From positions 1-59,450 of the forward strand of contig CAMAXD010000002.1 of assembly GCA_945861975.1 (NCBI GenBank): DNA of 59,450 nucleotides, in the 5' to 3' direction. A program made the translations under genes and the position numbers. Of this stretch, positions 1-8,589 are shown piece by piece. The DNA comes from Candidatus Kuenenia stuttgartensis. Its GTDB lineage: Bacteria; Planctomycetota; Planctomycetia; Planctomycetales; Planctomycetaceae. Within the stretch, counting starts at the first letter, position 1. Each line of letters begins with the position of its first letter. Under the pieces are notes generated by a model that had not been told where the DNA came from, made no database searches, and saw nothing but the letters and a program-made list of their open reading frames with translations.

Positions 1-148
1 GAGCGTTGTATGCAACCCGATTCGATGAGCCATTGCAATCACAGGCTGCTCGACGTCCATGGAACAGATCACCAGCCATTCCCGGTGCAGTGACCAGCAC
101 GAGTGTGGCCACCGTCAAGAAAACACGAATTCCCAGACTGTTCTTCAT
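1..148 (-). CDS. Small exported protein, 5' part only (runs off the window edge)
   Basis: Reading the minus strand from an ATG at 146-148 gives an open frame to the window edge: a Lys-containing start, a hydrophobic stretch (residues about 6-21) and an Ala-x-Ala-like cleavage region ending GMAGD, then a segment with two cysteines (ACDCNG). This is a typical signal peptide, so the product is probably exported. A GGGGAGA ribosome site lies about 10 bases upstream of the ATG, which supports the start. Only 49 codons are inside the window. No family can be named. It diverges from the next gene across a 336-base gap. Confidence 0.65.
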   Translation of the reverse strand, partial: MKNSLGIRVFLTVATLVLVTAPGMAGDLFHGRRAACDCNGSSNRVAYNA

Positions 149-484
149 ACCGTTAATGTCTCCCCAAAATAGTGTCCTGTCAGAGAGGATTTTGATCCGT
201 GGAGAATGACAGTGGTGACCACGGCAATCTGATCTACCCGCTGTTTTCACTCTATGCGCGAAACAAAGCCTGCTGGAACACAGGAAGTAAAGATTTGACG
301 GTCGGAACGTTCGAGATGCGCATACAACGCTGACCTGAACGGCACACCGGTTTCTTCAGTTTTGGAAGAAAATGATTCCCGGTGATCGTCCGATGTATGA
401 AGTGATACGACATTGACCGTAAGTTCCACGGAGCTGGCGCAACGGCAAGTTTATTACTGTGTATTCGACTCTAGGAGGGATTCA
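149..484. other. Divergent intergenic region, no gene seen
   Basis: This 336-base stretch separates the minus-strand exported protein from the plus-strand exported protein, so it should hold two outward promoters. Short open frames here have no ribosome site or recognisable product. I see no clear sigma-70 or sigma-54 pair and no strong hairpin. Confidence 0.4.
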
Positions 485-1024
485 ATGCGTCGATCACTCG
501 TCTTTGCCTTTGCCGTCACCCTTTTCAGTGCTGTTTCGGCGCAGGCTCAGGTTGGCATGCCGGGAATTCAATACTCCAATACAGTTGCCGGTGGTGATGG
601 AGTGCAGCTTTATCCCTATGACCAACAGGATCCATGGATCCACGGTTACTTTCAGCGTTATCCAGCCTACGGCGGATTCTCAAGCTTTCGCCCCTACAAC
701 TACCGGCACGTTTTCTCACAGACTCAGATCGCGCAAGGCTGGGGTGCCGCACACGGAATGCCGTACTCGCAGCAGTTCTGGAACAAGTATCGAACCAGTT
801 ACCTCGACCAGAATCTGCACTCTGAACTGGCCCCGCTGCCTTACTCTTCAGCCCCTGAATCACAGCCTCAGCCACTGATTCCGCGTCCCGGAATGTCTGT
901 CTACCAGGCCAGTACTGTGCGACCGATCGGCTACGAATCCATTGCCAATCAGGCAGGAGATCAGGCACCGAGCCGCCCAGCGACGCAGGATCCACGTCCG
1001 GTCCATGTGTTTCCAAATCGCTAG
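485..1024 (+). CDS. Exported protein of unknown function, 179 aa, Tyr/Pro/Gln-rich
   Basis: The ATG at 485 is chosen because AGGAGGG lies 8 bases upstream; the longer open frame starting at 413 has no such site. The first 22 residues form a signal peptide (MRRSLVFAFAV, cleavage near AQA-Q). The mature part is short and rich in Tyr, Pro, Gln and Ser, with aromatic-rich text such as YNYRHVFSQTQ in the middle and a proline-rich C-terminal third. There are no cysteines in the mature part and no membrane segments, so a soluble periplasmic or surface protein is likely. I recognise no domain. A hairpin 30 bases past the stop suggests a single-gene transcript. Confidence 0.75.
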   Translation: MRRSLVFAFAVTLFSAVSAQAQVGMPGIQYSNTVAGGDGVQLYPYDQQDPWIHGYFQRYPAYGGFSSFRPYNYRHVFSQTQIAQGWGAAHGMPYSQQFWNKYRTSYLDQNLHSELAPLPYSSAPESQPQPLIPRPGMSVYQASTVRPIGYESIANQAGDQAPSRPATQDPRPVHVFPNR

Positions 1025-1053
1025 GCGAATGATTTGGATCGTCTCCCCCATCT

Positions 1054-1094
1054 GAAACGCTCCACGTTGAACGTGATTCCGTATGGAGCGTTTC
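1054..1094 (+). terminator. Hairpin after the 485-1024 gene
   Basis: A perfect 11-bp stem (GAAACGCTCCA at 1054-1064 with TGGAGCGTTTC at 1084-1094) encloses a 19-base loop that can itself pair (ACGT...ACGT). It lies 30 bases past the stop codon. The following bases are ACTTTC rather than a clean T run, so it may be a terminator or an mRNA-end stabiliser. Confidence 0.55.
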
Positions 1095-1290
1095 ACTTTC
1101 TGCAGAGGTACACAGAACGATCCCATTGTTGAATCTGCTGACAACGGATTCTGCGGGGATCAACTCGCCGATGGTTTTCTTCTGACGGACCAAACGTAGC
1201 TTCGCAGGCAATCACACGTTCGATCCGCTATCATGCTGGTCGTCCCCGGCCCTCGGGTTCTCCTGAACTTATTCATCTCAGGTCGATCGT

Positions 1291-2226
1291 GTGTCTCGTC
1301 AGAAACTCCAGAAGAACACCATTATCGGATTCGTCGTAAGCCTTCTGCTTTCAATCGTGAAGCTGGCAGCCGGTATTTTCGGAAGATCCAGTGCGCTGGT
1401 CGCGGATGCTGTTGAATCGTTTGCAGATACGCTCGGATCCATGCTGGTCTGGCAAGCTCTGCGAGTCGCGTCAAAGCCTGCAGATGAAGATCATCCATAC
1501 GGCTATGGAAAAGCAGAAGCCCTTGCATCGCTGGGCGTTGGGGCATTGCTGGTCGTAGCGGCCTTCTACATCGTCGTGAAAGCCTTTCACGAGATAGTCA
1601 TCCCCCATCAGCCTCCCGAGCCGTGGACGCTGATTGTGCTGATCATCATCATCGCGGTCAAAGAATTGCTGTTCCGTGTCGTGATGAAAGGTGCGAATGA
1701 GTATGAGTCTGACGCTGCCAGGGCCGACGCCTGGCACCATCGCTCCGATGCCATCACGTCATCCGCAGCTCTGATGGGAGTCAGCATCGCCGTTTGGGGA
1801 CCTCAACTCACTGGCATCAATGGTCTTGTCATGGCAGATGAGGCGGCGGCAATTCTGGCCAGTGGCGTGATCCTTATCACGGCCCGCCATCTGATCCGGC
1901 CCGCGTTAAGTGAACTTCTGGATGCCACCTCTCATGAACTGGCAGCAAAGGTGATAGCGATCGCTGAAAAAGTTGATGGAGTTCGATTCATCGAAAAGGT
2001 GCTTGTGCGAAAAAGTGGAGCCGGGTTTCACCTCGATATGCATGTCCAGGTCGATCCGGATCTAAGTATTCGTGACGCGCATTCTCTGGGTGGAAAAGTG
2101 AAAGCAACTCTCAGGAAAGAGTTGCCGGGACTTGTGACAGCATTGATTCACGTCGAACCGTTCGAACAGGCCCATTCCGGGGATCATTCGCACCGTGTCC
2201 CAAATGTTTCTTCGAGCGACAAATAG
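1291..2226 (+). CDS. Cation diffusion facilitator (CDF) family metal transporter
   Basis: This inner-membrane protein should export divalent metal ions (Zn, Fe, Mn or Co) in exchange for protons. The 311-aa length is normal for a short bacterial CDF. Hydrophobic helices start at about residues 10-30, 80-100, 112-130 and 155-200. The CDF signatures are visible: VADAVESFAD in helix 2, DEDHPYGYGKAE in the following loop, and HHRSDA (HxxxD) in helix 5. The last 100 residues form the soluble CDF C-terminal domain (FHLDMHVQVDP), followed by a His-containing tail (HSGDHSHR). In helix 2 the usual first His of HxxxD appears as Glu (residue about 42), which may affect metal choice. The start is GTG. 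No metal regulator is adjacent. Confidence 0.88.
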   Translation: MSRQKLQKNTIIGFVVSLLLSIVKLAAGIFGRSSALVADAVESFADTLGSMLVWQALRVASKPADEDHPYGYGKAEALASLGVGALLVVAAFYIVVKAFHEIVIPHQPPEPWTLIVLIIIIAVKELLFRVVMKGANEYESDAARADAWHHRSDAITSSAALMGVSIAVWGPQLTGINGLVMADEAAAILASGVILITARHLIRPALSELLDATSHELAAKVIAIAEKVDGVRFIEKVLVRKSGAGFHLDMHVQVDPDLSIRDAHSLGGKVKATLRKELPGLVTALIHVEPFEQAHSGDHSHRVPNVSSSDK

Positions 2227-2280
2227 GCAGTGTGATCTCTGCCGTTAACTCTGGCCAATTCAGGTTTGTGCAAGATTGAT

Positions 2281-3560
2281 TCAGACGCCATTTTGTTGCC
2301 ATACCGCGTCCATTTCATCAGCCACCGCTTCATACGTAACGATTGAATCATGCACATTCCAGACATCATCAGGCTTCAGGTACAGCCGACGCCGATCGAG
2401 CCCCAAATCCATTGTTTGTGCATTCTGATCCTGCATCTCTGCAGAAACAAGCAGATACTGCTGTGATCGCAGAGCGGACCAGCCATCGCCTACCAGACGC
2501 AGCAGCCGATCGCTTTCGTAGTCGAATTCTTTGAGCATGGGCCGCAAACTCTGAGGCCCGACAGCGAGAGTGGCAGCATCCTTCGATTCAGCATCTTTAT
2601 CACCAGAAACCGGCGCATCTGTCTGTACCCGCGAACTTTCACCTACAGGTTCGCCTTTCAAATAATCAGCCAGAGTTGGCAGAAGATCAAAGCTCCCGGC
2701 CAGCTTTTGTAGGCGTCTGGCATGCCCCTTTCCGTCGTCAATCCAGAGCGGAACATGAATCAGACTTTCCTCACAACCACCGATAAATGGCGGAGCGACG
2801 GTTCGTGCTGGACCGCGCAGAGAAGAAACAATCAAAATCGGATGTTCAGCGAGATCGCCAAAAAAACGGTGGCGTAACTTTGCGATTTCTCCTGCGATCA
2901 ACTCGGACCACGACGAGTCTTCTTTCGAGCTGCCGTTGCGAACATCAATCCATAGTAGATCGGCGTCCCGAAGTCTCGAGTCAGCCACCATGCGTTCTGA
3001 CAGCGGCTCTCCTTGCTCCGAAGGAGACTTCAGAGAAATATGAATTGTGTTCGCACCGTGTTCGAATCCCTTCAGCAGGGGTGGATGGGCATCAATATCC
3101 GCCCACGGATCCGTTTTGCCAAGAACAATGTTGACCATAAGAAAACCATGCTGCGTCAGCAATTGCTGAAAGGTCCGCACGGTTTCTTCTCCACCCAGCA
3201 CATCAGCGGTCGTGGCGCCGCTGCGAGCATCCTGAATCAGATATTGCTCGAAGAACGCAGATCTCATATCGAGATCATCAAAGGCTGTGTATGCCTTCTG
3301 TGATGTCACCTCCGCCTTTGCGACTGCCAAACCATGAACGCCGGCAGCGAGCTTGTTTTCTTCCGCCCCATCAGTGACTGCGGGCGAATCTTCGCGAACA
3401 AATTCACGAGCACGCTCGAGCGGCAGGCTCTCGTACATCAACACCCATACGGATCGACGATGCAAGCCCGGTTGTCTATTGAGCACTCAAGGATTCCATA
3501 TCAAGAACCAGGAAACAGATCGAGTAAAGCTATCAGAGCTGCCCGATCAAAAACTGCCAT
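2281..3560 (-). pseudogene. Sulfatase-like gene with a disrupted 5' end
   Basis: A 401-codon minus-strand frame (2281-3486, GTG start) carries C-terminal sulfatase/alkaline-phosphatase-superfamily features: LIHVPLWIDDGKG followed by GSFDLLPTLADYLKG, and near the end the planctomycete-style RRLYLKPDDVWNVHD. The N-terminal catalytic CxPSR or SxPSR box and the early metal-binding Asp pair are absent. Upstream, a different frame opens with an ATG at 3560 only 13 bases past the preceding gene, reads MAVFDRAALIALLDLFPGS, hits TGA at 3501-3503, then continues with YGILECSIDNRA. That text fits the missing start of such a protein. I infer a stop or indel plus a frameshift near 3440. A genuine but inactive 401-aa protein, or sequence errors, remain possible. 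Confidence 0.55.
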
Positions 3561-3573
3561 AGAACGACTCTTG

Positions 3574-5211
3574 TCAGTTTTCCAACATGGTGTGCAATTG
3601 AATCAGAGCCGGAATGAACGCATCAATTGTCTGCTCGACGGGCTCTTTTTCCTCAGTCTCACAACGGTTGAGGGCAGGTCGCAACTGCTGCCAATCTGTA
3701 ATGATCTCATCGCATTTGAGAACAAGTGTTCCCTGATCGCGGCCGGTATTGATCAACTGTGTCAGTTCACGACATCGTTCTGAAAGCCGTTGAATCTGAG
3801 TACCCAGAGCCACATCCTGCTGCCCTGATCGATTTAGCCATCGTCGGATAATTAACTGAAGATGATCGGCCATACCCTCCAGCGTCGCGGCCTGTCGTGA
3901 GAGGACTCTTCGATCAAACGTAACGGTGACTCCGATCGCATCCTGTAACAGATCAATCGACTGACTGACTCCTTCGACCCTGCGCCGAATCTCCGGCGTT
4001 CGAATTGTCACGAGGTAAAACTCGAACAACTCCCAGCGTTCCTGAAGATAAAGCCATGCTTCCCCAACCGCAGGTAGCGATTCTTTTCGAGTCACGATAT
4101 CCGTCAGGTTCTGAGCCGTACCGAATAACTCATCTGCAGCAGCCGGCAACGATCTGTTATCGGTCAGAGACAGCATCTGTTCCAGTGTGATCGATCGATA
4201 CAATTCTGTCAGTTCACGTTCCAGTGTCTCTGCCATTTTTTGAACCATCGCCTGATCAAAACTGAATTCCAGTCGCAACAACTGATGGATGGTTCTGTGT
4301 GTTTCCTGAATTCTGGCCGCTGTTCGACTGACTGTGCGTGCGGGGTATTGATCCAGTTCCGGTCGCAGCACCTGCCAGGCCTGAAACAGATTTCGATATT
4401 CGGCAACAACAGCCTGAAACTGCCCACCACCAGCAGCGAGATTGGCAAACAACGTCGCCTGATCCTGAAGCTTCCGAAGTCTGCCCAGAAGTCGACTCCG
4501 GTCCGGGGACAACGAACCGTTGTAGTTCACTTCATCCGTCAGCGTTCTTATGTCTGCTGACAGAACATCCGCAGCTCGAACAAGTTCACGCATATTGAAC
4601 TGGTCTCGGATGCCCAGAATCTGACAGGCTTGCGCATCCAACTGACTGATTCGCTCGGCGGTCTGTCGCAATGTCACCGAACTGCTTCGTGTTGTGCCGA
4701 TCTGATGAGCAAGTGGCTTCCAGGCTTGGTCAATATTCTGAATCACGAGCTGCATCGCCAGATGATTGTTCTCGCGGTCGGCTCGCTGCTGACCGGCCCG
4801 GACGATTCCCTGAAATTGAATCATATCAGCCGTGAGACGTCGCAAATCCGGGTTTCGGCGTCCTTCTTCCGACACAACCGCTGACAAAGCGTTTGTGTCC
4901 TGACTCATGGAGGCCAGTATTCTGCGAATCTGAATCATCTCAGGTGTTGCCTGAGTGGGCCGAGGGATCTCTCCGATGACCGGCGGAACGGGCCTTCCCG
5001 GACCAAAAGTCTCTCTTCCCTGACGTTCAAGCTGAGACTCAATCAAAGCCCTCAACAACTCTTTGGCAATCTCCTTGCCTGCTTCATTCCTTTGGGCCAT
5101 CGCCGGCGTTCGACAATAGGCCATGATGACGAATATCAGAATCAATGACCGCCGCCAGATCGCTCGACCTCCGCATTGATCGAAGACCTGCAGGCCGTTT
5201 CGCATCTTCAT
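3574..5211 (-). CDS. Exported, largely alpha-helical protein of unknown function, 545 aa
   Basis: The ATG at 5211 has GGGAGTG 5-10 bases upstream. Residues 18-40 form a signal peptide (a hydrophobic stretch with LILIFVIMAY, cleavage near MAQ). A short proline-rich linker (RPVPPVIGEIPRP) follows, and the rest is dominated by amphipathic helices rich in Leu, Gln, Arg and Glu, without cysteine clusters or transmembrane segments. Repeating units of about 100 residues are suggested by recurring phrases (FQAWQVLRPEL, DQAWKPLAH, TDWQQLRPAL). The pattern suggests a helical-bundle or coiled scaffold in the periplasm. No named family was recognised. The sulfatase-like remnant lies 13 bases downstream on the same strand, so the two were probably cotranscribed. 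Confidence 0.75.
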   Translation of the reverse strand: MKMRNGLQVFDQCGGRAIWRRSLILIFVIMAYCRTPAMAQRNEAGKEIAKELLRALIESQLERQGRETFGPGRPVPPVIGEIPRPTQATPEMIQIRRILASMSQDTNALSAVVSEEGRRNPDLRRLTADMIQFQGIVRAGQQRADRENNHLAMQLVIQNIDQAWKPLAHQIGTTRSSSVTLRQTAERISQLDAQACQILGIRDQFNMRELVRAADVLSADIRTLTDEVNYNGSLSPDRSRLLGRLRKLQDQATLFANLAAGGGQFQAVVAEYRNLFQAWQVLRPELDQYPARTVSRTAARIQETHRTIHQLLRLEFSFDQAMVQKMAETLERELTELYRSITLEQMLSLTDNRSLPAAADELFGTAQNLTDIVTRKESLPAVGEAWLYLQERWELFEFYLVTIRTPEIRRRVEGVSQSIDLLQDAIGVTVTFDRRVLSRQAATLEGMADHLQLIIRRWLNRSGQQDVALGTQIQRLSERCRELTQLINTGRDQGTLVLKCDEIITDWQQLRPALNRCETEEKEPVEQTIDAFIPALIQLHTMLEN

Positions 5212-5627
5212 AAATCACTCCCTTTGAAGAGCGGCAAGAATCCCTCTTCGACTGCATATCATCAGTATTAGTTGCCAGCGCAATTGACGCTGGGGTTTCA
5301 GATTTGGATAGTCGTACCTACAGAGAAACGGACGGCGATAAGAATCATCGACAGTAAAATAGTCATCGACGGATGGCATCCTTTCCGGCTTCATCTGTTC
5401 CGCACATCTCACAATTCAGTTCCGTGTCGATTTGGGAATGATAACGCCAGCGGGCCGTTTTCGGCAGCGAACCGCCTGGTCGCCCAAAAACAAAGACGGT
5501 GATCATTTTCGATTCCAGCACTCGATCAAACACTTTGTGCAGGGTAGAGGAGTCGGGTCCGCATTCTGCTTTTGAAGTAATTGGTTATGATGCGGTTGCA
5601 ACAGCGCGACATGTGGCTGTGCATAAA
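5212..5627. other. Divergent intergenic region between the helical exported protein and fxsA
   Basis: No convincing gene lies in these 416 bases, although the fxsA frame stays open upstream of its chosen start to 5499. Both neighbours are transcribed outward, so two promoters are expected here. No strong hairpin or repeat was seen. Confidence 0.35.
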
Positions 5628-6158
5628 ATGAAATTCAATCTCACGAAGGCAGAGCCCGTGTTTCTGAGATTCCTGTTGTTACTGGCAATCATCCCGTTGG
5701 CTGAACTCTGGCTGCTCATTGAAATCACGAAGAGAACCAGCCTTGGTTGGACTATCGCGCTTGTGCTGTTCACCGGGATGTTGGGGGTAAGTCTCGTACG
5801 GTGGCAGGGCATGAAAGCTCTTCGCGAAATCCAACAGCAGGTTGCTTCCGGTCAGTCACCATCCTTGTCGATCATCGCCGGTGTTTTGATTCTGCTTGCA
5901 GGAGCATTGCTTCTGACCCCCGGAATCATCACGGATACGGCAGGGTTTCTCTTATTGATTCCTCAACTGCGAATGGCACTGGCGCGTTTCGTTCAGAAAC
6001 GGTTGATCAGCACTGCGGTCAGCGGCATGAAAGGTTCGGTCTGGGTCAGTTCGTTTTCGACGGGTTTCCCTAACTCGAATTCGGCCGACTCCGTCGACTT
6101 ATCAGAACGCCCGAGCGTGCAGGTTATTGACCCGAATCAGCCAAAGCTCAGACACTGA
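5628..6158 (+). CDS. fxsA: FxsA family membrane protein
   Basis: FxsA proteins are small inner-membrane proteins. In E. coli FxsA relieves exclusion of phage T7 by the F plasmid, and the normal cellular role is unclear. The protein shows the family layout: helix 1 (RFLLLLAIIPLAELWLLIEI), a short loop, helix 2 (GWTIALVLFTGMLGVSLVRW), then the conserved R-x-Q-G segment, a third hydrophobic stretch (LLAGALLLTPGIITDTAG) with the family-typical PG-x-ITD turn, and a hydrophilic tail. The 176-aa length is usual. The ATG at 5628 begins just before the first helix; the frame is open upstream and no clear ribosome site marks this start, so it could begin earlier (for example at a GTG 15 bases upstream). 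Confidence 0.85.
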   Translation: MKFNLTKAEPVFLRFLLLLAIIPLAELWLLIEITKRTSLGWTIALVLFTGMLGVSLVRWQGMKALREIQQQVASGQSPSLSIIAGVLILLAGALLLTPGIITDTAGFLLLIPQLRMALARFVQKRLISTAVSGMKGSVWVSSFSTGFPNSNSADSVDLSERPSVQVIDPNQPKLRH

Positions 6159-6265
6159 CCAATGGTATCGGCCACCTGCGCCTGCCGCACGACTCTGAAT
6201 AATCGAACGCGAGATCGCTCGAACGGCATTCATGGGTTCAGGAGAATCCTGAGTTCACATCGCCA

Positions 6266-7675
6266 TCAGACAAGTTCTCGAATGACTTCGCCCTGATCAA
6301 GAAGGTGCTGTGGCCGACCCTGAGGATCCATGATCGCCGTACGATGCGCCTCAATTCCGAGATGGTGATAAATCGTTGCAAAGACATCTTTGTATGTAAC
6401 GGGGCGAGAGACGACATCGCTTCCCGTTCGATCCGTGGCCCCGATAATCTGTCCACCCTTCAAACCGCCTCCTACCAGCAGAGCAGGGCCCACCTGAGGC
6501 CAGTGATCTCGGCCACCGTTCTTTGGATTGATTCTCGGTGTACGACCAAACTCGCCCCAGACAACGATCAACGTGTCGTCCAACTGACCTCGCTCTTCCA
6601 GATCCAGGATCAGCGTGGCAAGTCCATGATCCACAATCGGCAGGACGTGACGCATTCGAGGAAAGTTATCGCTATGAGTATCAAAGTCACTGATTGAAAG
6701 GCTTACGCATCTGACACCGGCATCCAGCAGTCGTCGCGCGAGGAGAAACTTTTGAGTGGCCCCGGGATCTTCTGATGTCGTATTCGGTCGACCTCCGGTA
6801 GCAGTCAGAATATAGCGATTCAGCACGTGCGGATCTTCCCTGGTGAAATCAAGTGCATCTGACAATGCTCCTGATGTCAGGATGCCGACAGCCTGCTCCG
6901 TAAATCGATCCATGGCCAGCATCATTCCTGCAGAATCAACGTCACGCCGGAACGTATCAAATTGCGATAGCAGTCCGGTTCGATCTGTCAGTCGATCCAG
7001 ACTAATTGTCCCGTCGAGTTTCAGACTGACAGCATGGTTCGATCCCAGGCGGGCCAACTCATTCTTCATTCCCGGCTCAAGTTCTCTCGCAAACAAGTGA
7101 GAGATATCAGGTCGAAACGCCTGGTAGGCTGGTCCCAGAAATCCTGGCCTCGCGCTGTTTCGAACAAGCGCACGTCCCTGCATCAGATCTACAAAGACGG
7201 GAGATTCATCTTTAGGAGATCCCTGAAGCCTGGAGACAACGGACCCAAGGGCCGGGCGGCCCCCAAGTGACTCCAGATTCTTTGCTTCGAATCCGGACTG
7301 ACACTGGAAGGCATCATGAGCACCCGCAGACCCGACCAGAGATCGAACAAACGCGATCCGATCGGCGATCGATGCGAGTTTTGGAAGCAACTCACAGATA
7401 TTGATCCCCGGAACCGATGTTGCGATCGGGGCAAACTCGCCACGAATCTCCACGGGGGCTTCGGGCTTCAGGTCGATCGTATCAAGCTGCGGCGGGCCGC
7501 CATCCAGATGCACAAACACAACGCGTTTTTGCGTCGCGTTCCGTCCGGCTGTCACTTCTGCCTTCAGGAATCCGGTCAGCGACGCGACAGCTCCCGCGAA
7601 AATACCTGTGCGCAAAACATCACGTCGTTGGAGCCTGCCGGACGGCTGTCGGTTTGTCTCATGCTTCTGTTTCAT
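6266..7675 (-). CDS. DUF1501 domain protein with Tat-type signal
   Basis: DUF1501 proteins are exported members of the alkaline phosphatase/sulfatase-like fold, very numerous in planctomycetes and usually paired with DUF1549/DUF1553 cytochrome proteins; their reaction is not established. Here residues 17-25 carry a twin-arginine-like RRDVLRTGI before a hydrophobic stretch. The family landmarks follow in order: FVHLDGGPPQLDTID near residue 55, a mid-protein SISDFDTHSDN, IVVWGEFGRTPRIN, then NGGRDHWPQVGPALLVGGG, and a C-terminal VTYKDVFATIYHHLGI. The 469-aa length is normal. The ATG at 7675 has an AGGAG site about 11 bases upstream. Unlike the copy at 34.9 kb, no DUF1553 partner is adjacent. 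Confidence 0.9.
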   Translation of the reverse strand: MKQKHETNRQPSGRLQRRDVLRTGIFAGAVASLTGFLKAEVTAGRNATQKRVVFVHLDGGPPQLDTIDLKPEAPVEIRGEFAPIATSVPGINICELLPKLASIADRIAFVRSLVGSAGAHDAFQCQSGFEAKNLESLGGRPALGSVVSRLQGSPKDESPVFVDLMQGRALVRNSARPGFLGPAYQAFRPDISHLFARELEPGMKNELARLGSNHAVSLKLDGTISLDRLTDRTGLLSQFDTFRRDVDSAGMMLAMDRFTEQAVGILTSGALSDALDFTREDPHVLNRYILTATGGRPNTTSEDPGATQKFLLARRLLDAGVRCVSLSISDFDTHSDNFPRMRHVLPIVDHGLATLILDLEERGQLDDTLIVVWGEFGRTPRINPKNGGRDHWPQVGPALLVGGGLKGGQIIGATDRTGSDVVSRPVTYKDVFATIYHHLGIEAHRTAIMDPQGRPQHLLDQGEVIRELV

Positions 7676-7834
7676 ATTCGGATCACTCCTGAATAAACCG
7701 AATCGGCATTGGAGGATGGAACTCTACATCCTCGCAGCGAAAGAGTCACGACGAACCTTCATGGAGCCCTGATTGCAAACTTCTGATCATCAAAGAACGA
7801 ACAGTTCAATAGAGAGAGGCCTGATTCCCCACGA

Positions 7835-8559
7835 CTAATTGCACCACTGGCCCCACTACTCATCAAGCCATTTGCTGTCTGGTGCCGCATTTGTGATCAG
7901 GTACCGGTATTTGCCCTGAAAAGGGTGCTCGCGATCGATTGCAAAATCATCATCGACGCACGGCGAAAATACAAAGTACGTTTTGTGGGATGGATTCGTG
8001 CGGCCGGCGGTGCCCGAAAATTGTCGCGAGGACAAAGCACGGCAATTGTCACGGCGCGTCCATTCATCTGTCCCGTCAGAGTGACCTGGCACGCGTGCTC
8101 ATGATTGCCTTTGATTCGATCGGAACTGTGATCATTCCGGAACTCAATTGGCTCACGCATGGCGGTTGGACTTGATTGATCACCGGACTTCTTCGCATCA
8201 CCGTCTTTCCTGGTGAGCCAGGCAACGGGGCCTTTCCCCGCCTGGTCGTTGTGGCCAAACTGAATCAGAAGATAATCCGGTTTCGCATCAAGACACTTTG
8301 GCCAGCGTCCTTCAGTACGATCACTTCGTGAGCTGCGGCCGCTGGCGGCCAGATTAATGCACTCCACATTCTCGCTGCATAGCTCGGCAAATCCTTTGCC
8401 CCAACCCGCCTCGTCAGTCACCGTGGAATCGCCGGCCAGTACAAATCGAATTGTTTCGGAGTTAGGATGCTCCTGAGCCAGGGTCTCTGTTGAATAGAAA
8501 ACGGACCAGATGCCTGTCAACAGGGTAAACAGCTGCATAAATCGGTTCGACTTTTTCAT
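7835..8559 (-). pseudogene. Broken fusion: SGNH acetylesterase N-terminus joined to DUF6807 (PmoA-like) C-terminus
   Basis: From the ATG at 8559 a signal peptide is followed by VLAGDSTVTDEAGWGKGFAE, NLAASGRSSRS and YLLIQFGHNDQAGKGP. These are blocks I, II and III of a rhamnogalacturonan-acetylesterase-type SGNH hydrolase. The rest of that enzyme, including the catalytic Asp-x-x-His block, is missing. The frame instead runs into text resembling the end of a DUF6807 protein (MNGRAVTIAVL, then DNFRAPPAARIHPTK). A frameshift near 7977-7984 moves this into another frame (KTYFVFSPCVDDDF, HPFQGKYRYLITNAAPD), which meets TAG at 7856-7858, with WGQWCN and a second stop at 7835. I read this as a deletion joining two neighbouring genes, followed by decay. 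Confidence 0.72.
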
Positions 8560-8589
8560 GGATCACTTAAGGAAGCTCAGGGCAAATAC

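Noticed and set aside
525-1211. Minus-strand frame of 228 codons opposite the first small exported protein
   Set aside because: It is the antisense shadow of a gene with signal peptide and ribosome site, and spans that gene's terminator hairpin.
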